Of a stretch of DNA of 44,237 nt, positions 43,953-44,237 are shown in pieces. Origin of the DNA: Psychromonas ossibalaenae ATCC BAA-1528 (GTDB lineage Bacteria > Pseudomonadota > Gammaproteobacteria > Enterobacterales > Psychromonadaceae). How positions within the stretch are numbered: position 1 is the stretch's first letter; every line of letters starts with the position of its first letter. The position numbers were made by a program, and so were the translations under genes. The notes beneath the pieces were generated by a model, which was not told where the DNA came from, did not search any database, and saw nothing but the letters and a program-made list of their open reading frames with translations. Location of the stretch: NCBI RefSeq assembly GCF_000381745.1, contig NZ_KB907005.1:1-44237 (forward strand). The letters run 5' to 3'.

Positions 43953-44237
43953 TTAATTTTGATTAGTTGACTTTATAAGTTTGCCGTACGCTTTGTTAAG
44001 TTTTGAACGTGCGGCATCTACATCGAACATCCAGTTTATCGTTTCTTTTTTCTCATTGCGTTTAAGCGCCCAAGCGGATAACTCCCGTTTTAATGTATCC
44101 ATGTCCGGTATGCGCCTGTCCAGACACTGTTTACTCATAACTCCAATCTCTATTTCCGCCATATTCAGCCAGCTGGCATGCTTCGGAGTGTAATGAAATT
44201 CCAGTTTGTTAAGTATTCTTCGCGCTTCTTCCGGCGG
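43953..44237 (-). CDS. IS630-family transposase, C-terminal part (runs off window)
   Basis: The minus strand is open from the window edge to TAA at 43953-43955 (94 codons). It contains LEFHYTPKHASWLNMAEIEI and then VMSKQCLDRRIPDMDTLKREL, the well-known end of the IS630 DDE_3 domain, where the last acidic residue of the triad sits in NMAEIE. Residues after that form a helical tail. The N-terminal part, including the first Asp residues, is outside the window. The internal ATG at 44162 is not the true start. Confidence 0.9.
   Translation of the reverse strand, partial: PPEEARRILNKLEFHYTPKHASWLNMAEIEIGVMSKQCLDRRIPDMDTLKRELSAWALKRNEKKETINWMFDVDAARSKLNKAYGKLIKSTNQN

Larger units (their letters stand above)
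43861..44237 (-). mobile_element. End of an IS630-family insertion sequence
   Basis: The partial IS630 transposase (43953-44237) is followed on its 3' side by about 90 bases of non-coding DNA that ends at the stop codon of the SDR gene. IS630/Tc1 elements insert at TA, and the stop codon TAA (43860-43862) supplies one. The exact tip is not proven because the other terminal repeat is outside the window. Confidence 0.55.

Overview
The window looks like chromosome from a marine gammaproteobacterium of the Vibrio/Shewanella/Psychromonas kind. Codon use is moderately A+T-rich, the order isc-hsc-fdx-iscX-pepB matches Escherichia coli and Vibrio, and so do the lpcA(gmhA)-yafJ and suhB/trmJ/iscR neighbourhoods. 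My best guess at genus is Psychromonas, but this is an inference from overall impression and not a proven assignment. No rRNA, tRNA or CRISPR array was seen.

Layout. 1-337 is the left end of an IS4-family insertion sequence that runs off the window. 380-4309 holds an outer-membrane beta-barrel protein, a DUF2062 membrane protein and, divergently, the DNA-uptake channel ComEC/Rec2. 4358-8020 is the lipid A/Kdo operon msbA-lpxK-trm112-like(ycaR)-kdsB. It appears to continue without a break into an unusual membrane set (8029-11676): an unrecognised lipoprotein, a double-DUF350 protein and a membrane-fused spermidine-synthase-like enzyme. 11813-14625 carries a small protein interrupted by an early in-frame stop, a SulP anion transporter and a tiny 41-residue reading frame behind a PhoB-box-like element. 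14626-16971 is pfkA, a UPF0149 protein and an RluA-type pseudouridine synthase. 17116-21361 is a membrane histidine kinase overlapping a receiver-DUF3369-GGDEF-EAL effector, a likely c-di-GMP-degrading two-component system.

21404-24604 holds xthA, a TIGR02647 protein, suhB and divergent trmJ. 24745-31924 is the iron-sulfur cluster assembly locus: iscR with a near-consensus IscR operator, then iscS, iscU, iscA, hscB, hscA, fdx, iscX and pepB. A strong terminator-like hairpin lies between iscA and hscB. 32067-34417 has a 2-keto-4-pentenoate hydratase-like protein, a MalM-like lipoprotein and a 58-residue Cys-containing protein preceded by a perfect FNR-type palindrome. 34711-37175 is gmhA, a yafJ-type amidotransferase and an AlkC-like DNA glycosylase. 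37644-38987 is a dicarboxylate/glutamate:cation symporter. 39041-41834 is a copA-cueR copper-export unit with a textbook 19-bp-spacer CueR promoter. 41986-43862 is dinB behind a LexA box, then a short-chain dehydrogenase. 43953-44237 is the 3' end of an IS630-family transposase that runs off the window.

Most of the window is conserved housekeeping: envelope synthesis, Fe-S biogenesis, copper export, DNA repair and glycolysis. The least explained parts are the lipoprotein-DUF350-aminopropyltransferase set attached to the Kdo operon, the two small genes with recognisable stress operators (PhoB-like, FNR-like), and the gene with an in-frame TAG at codon 8. I did not find a clearly new multi-gene defence or mobile system.
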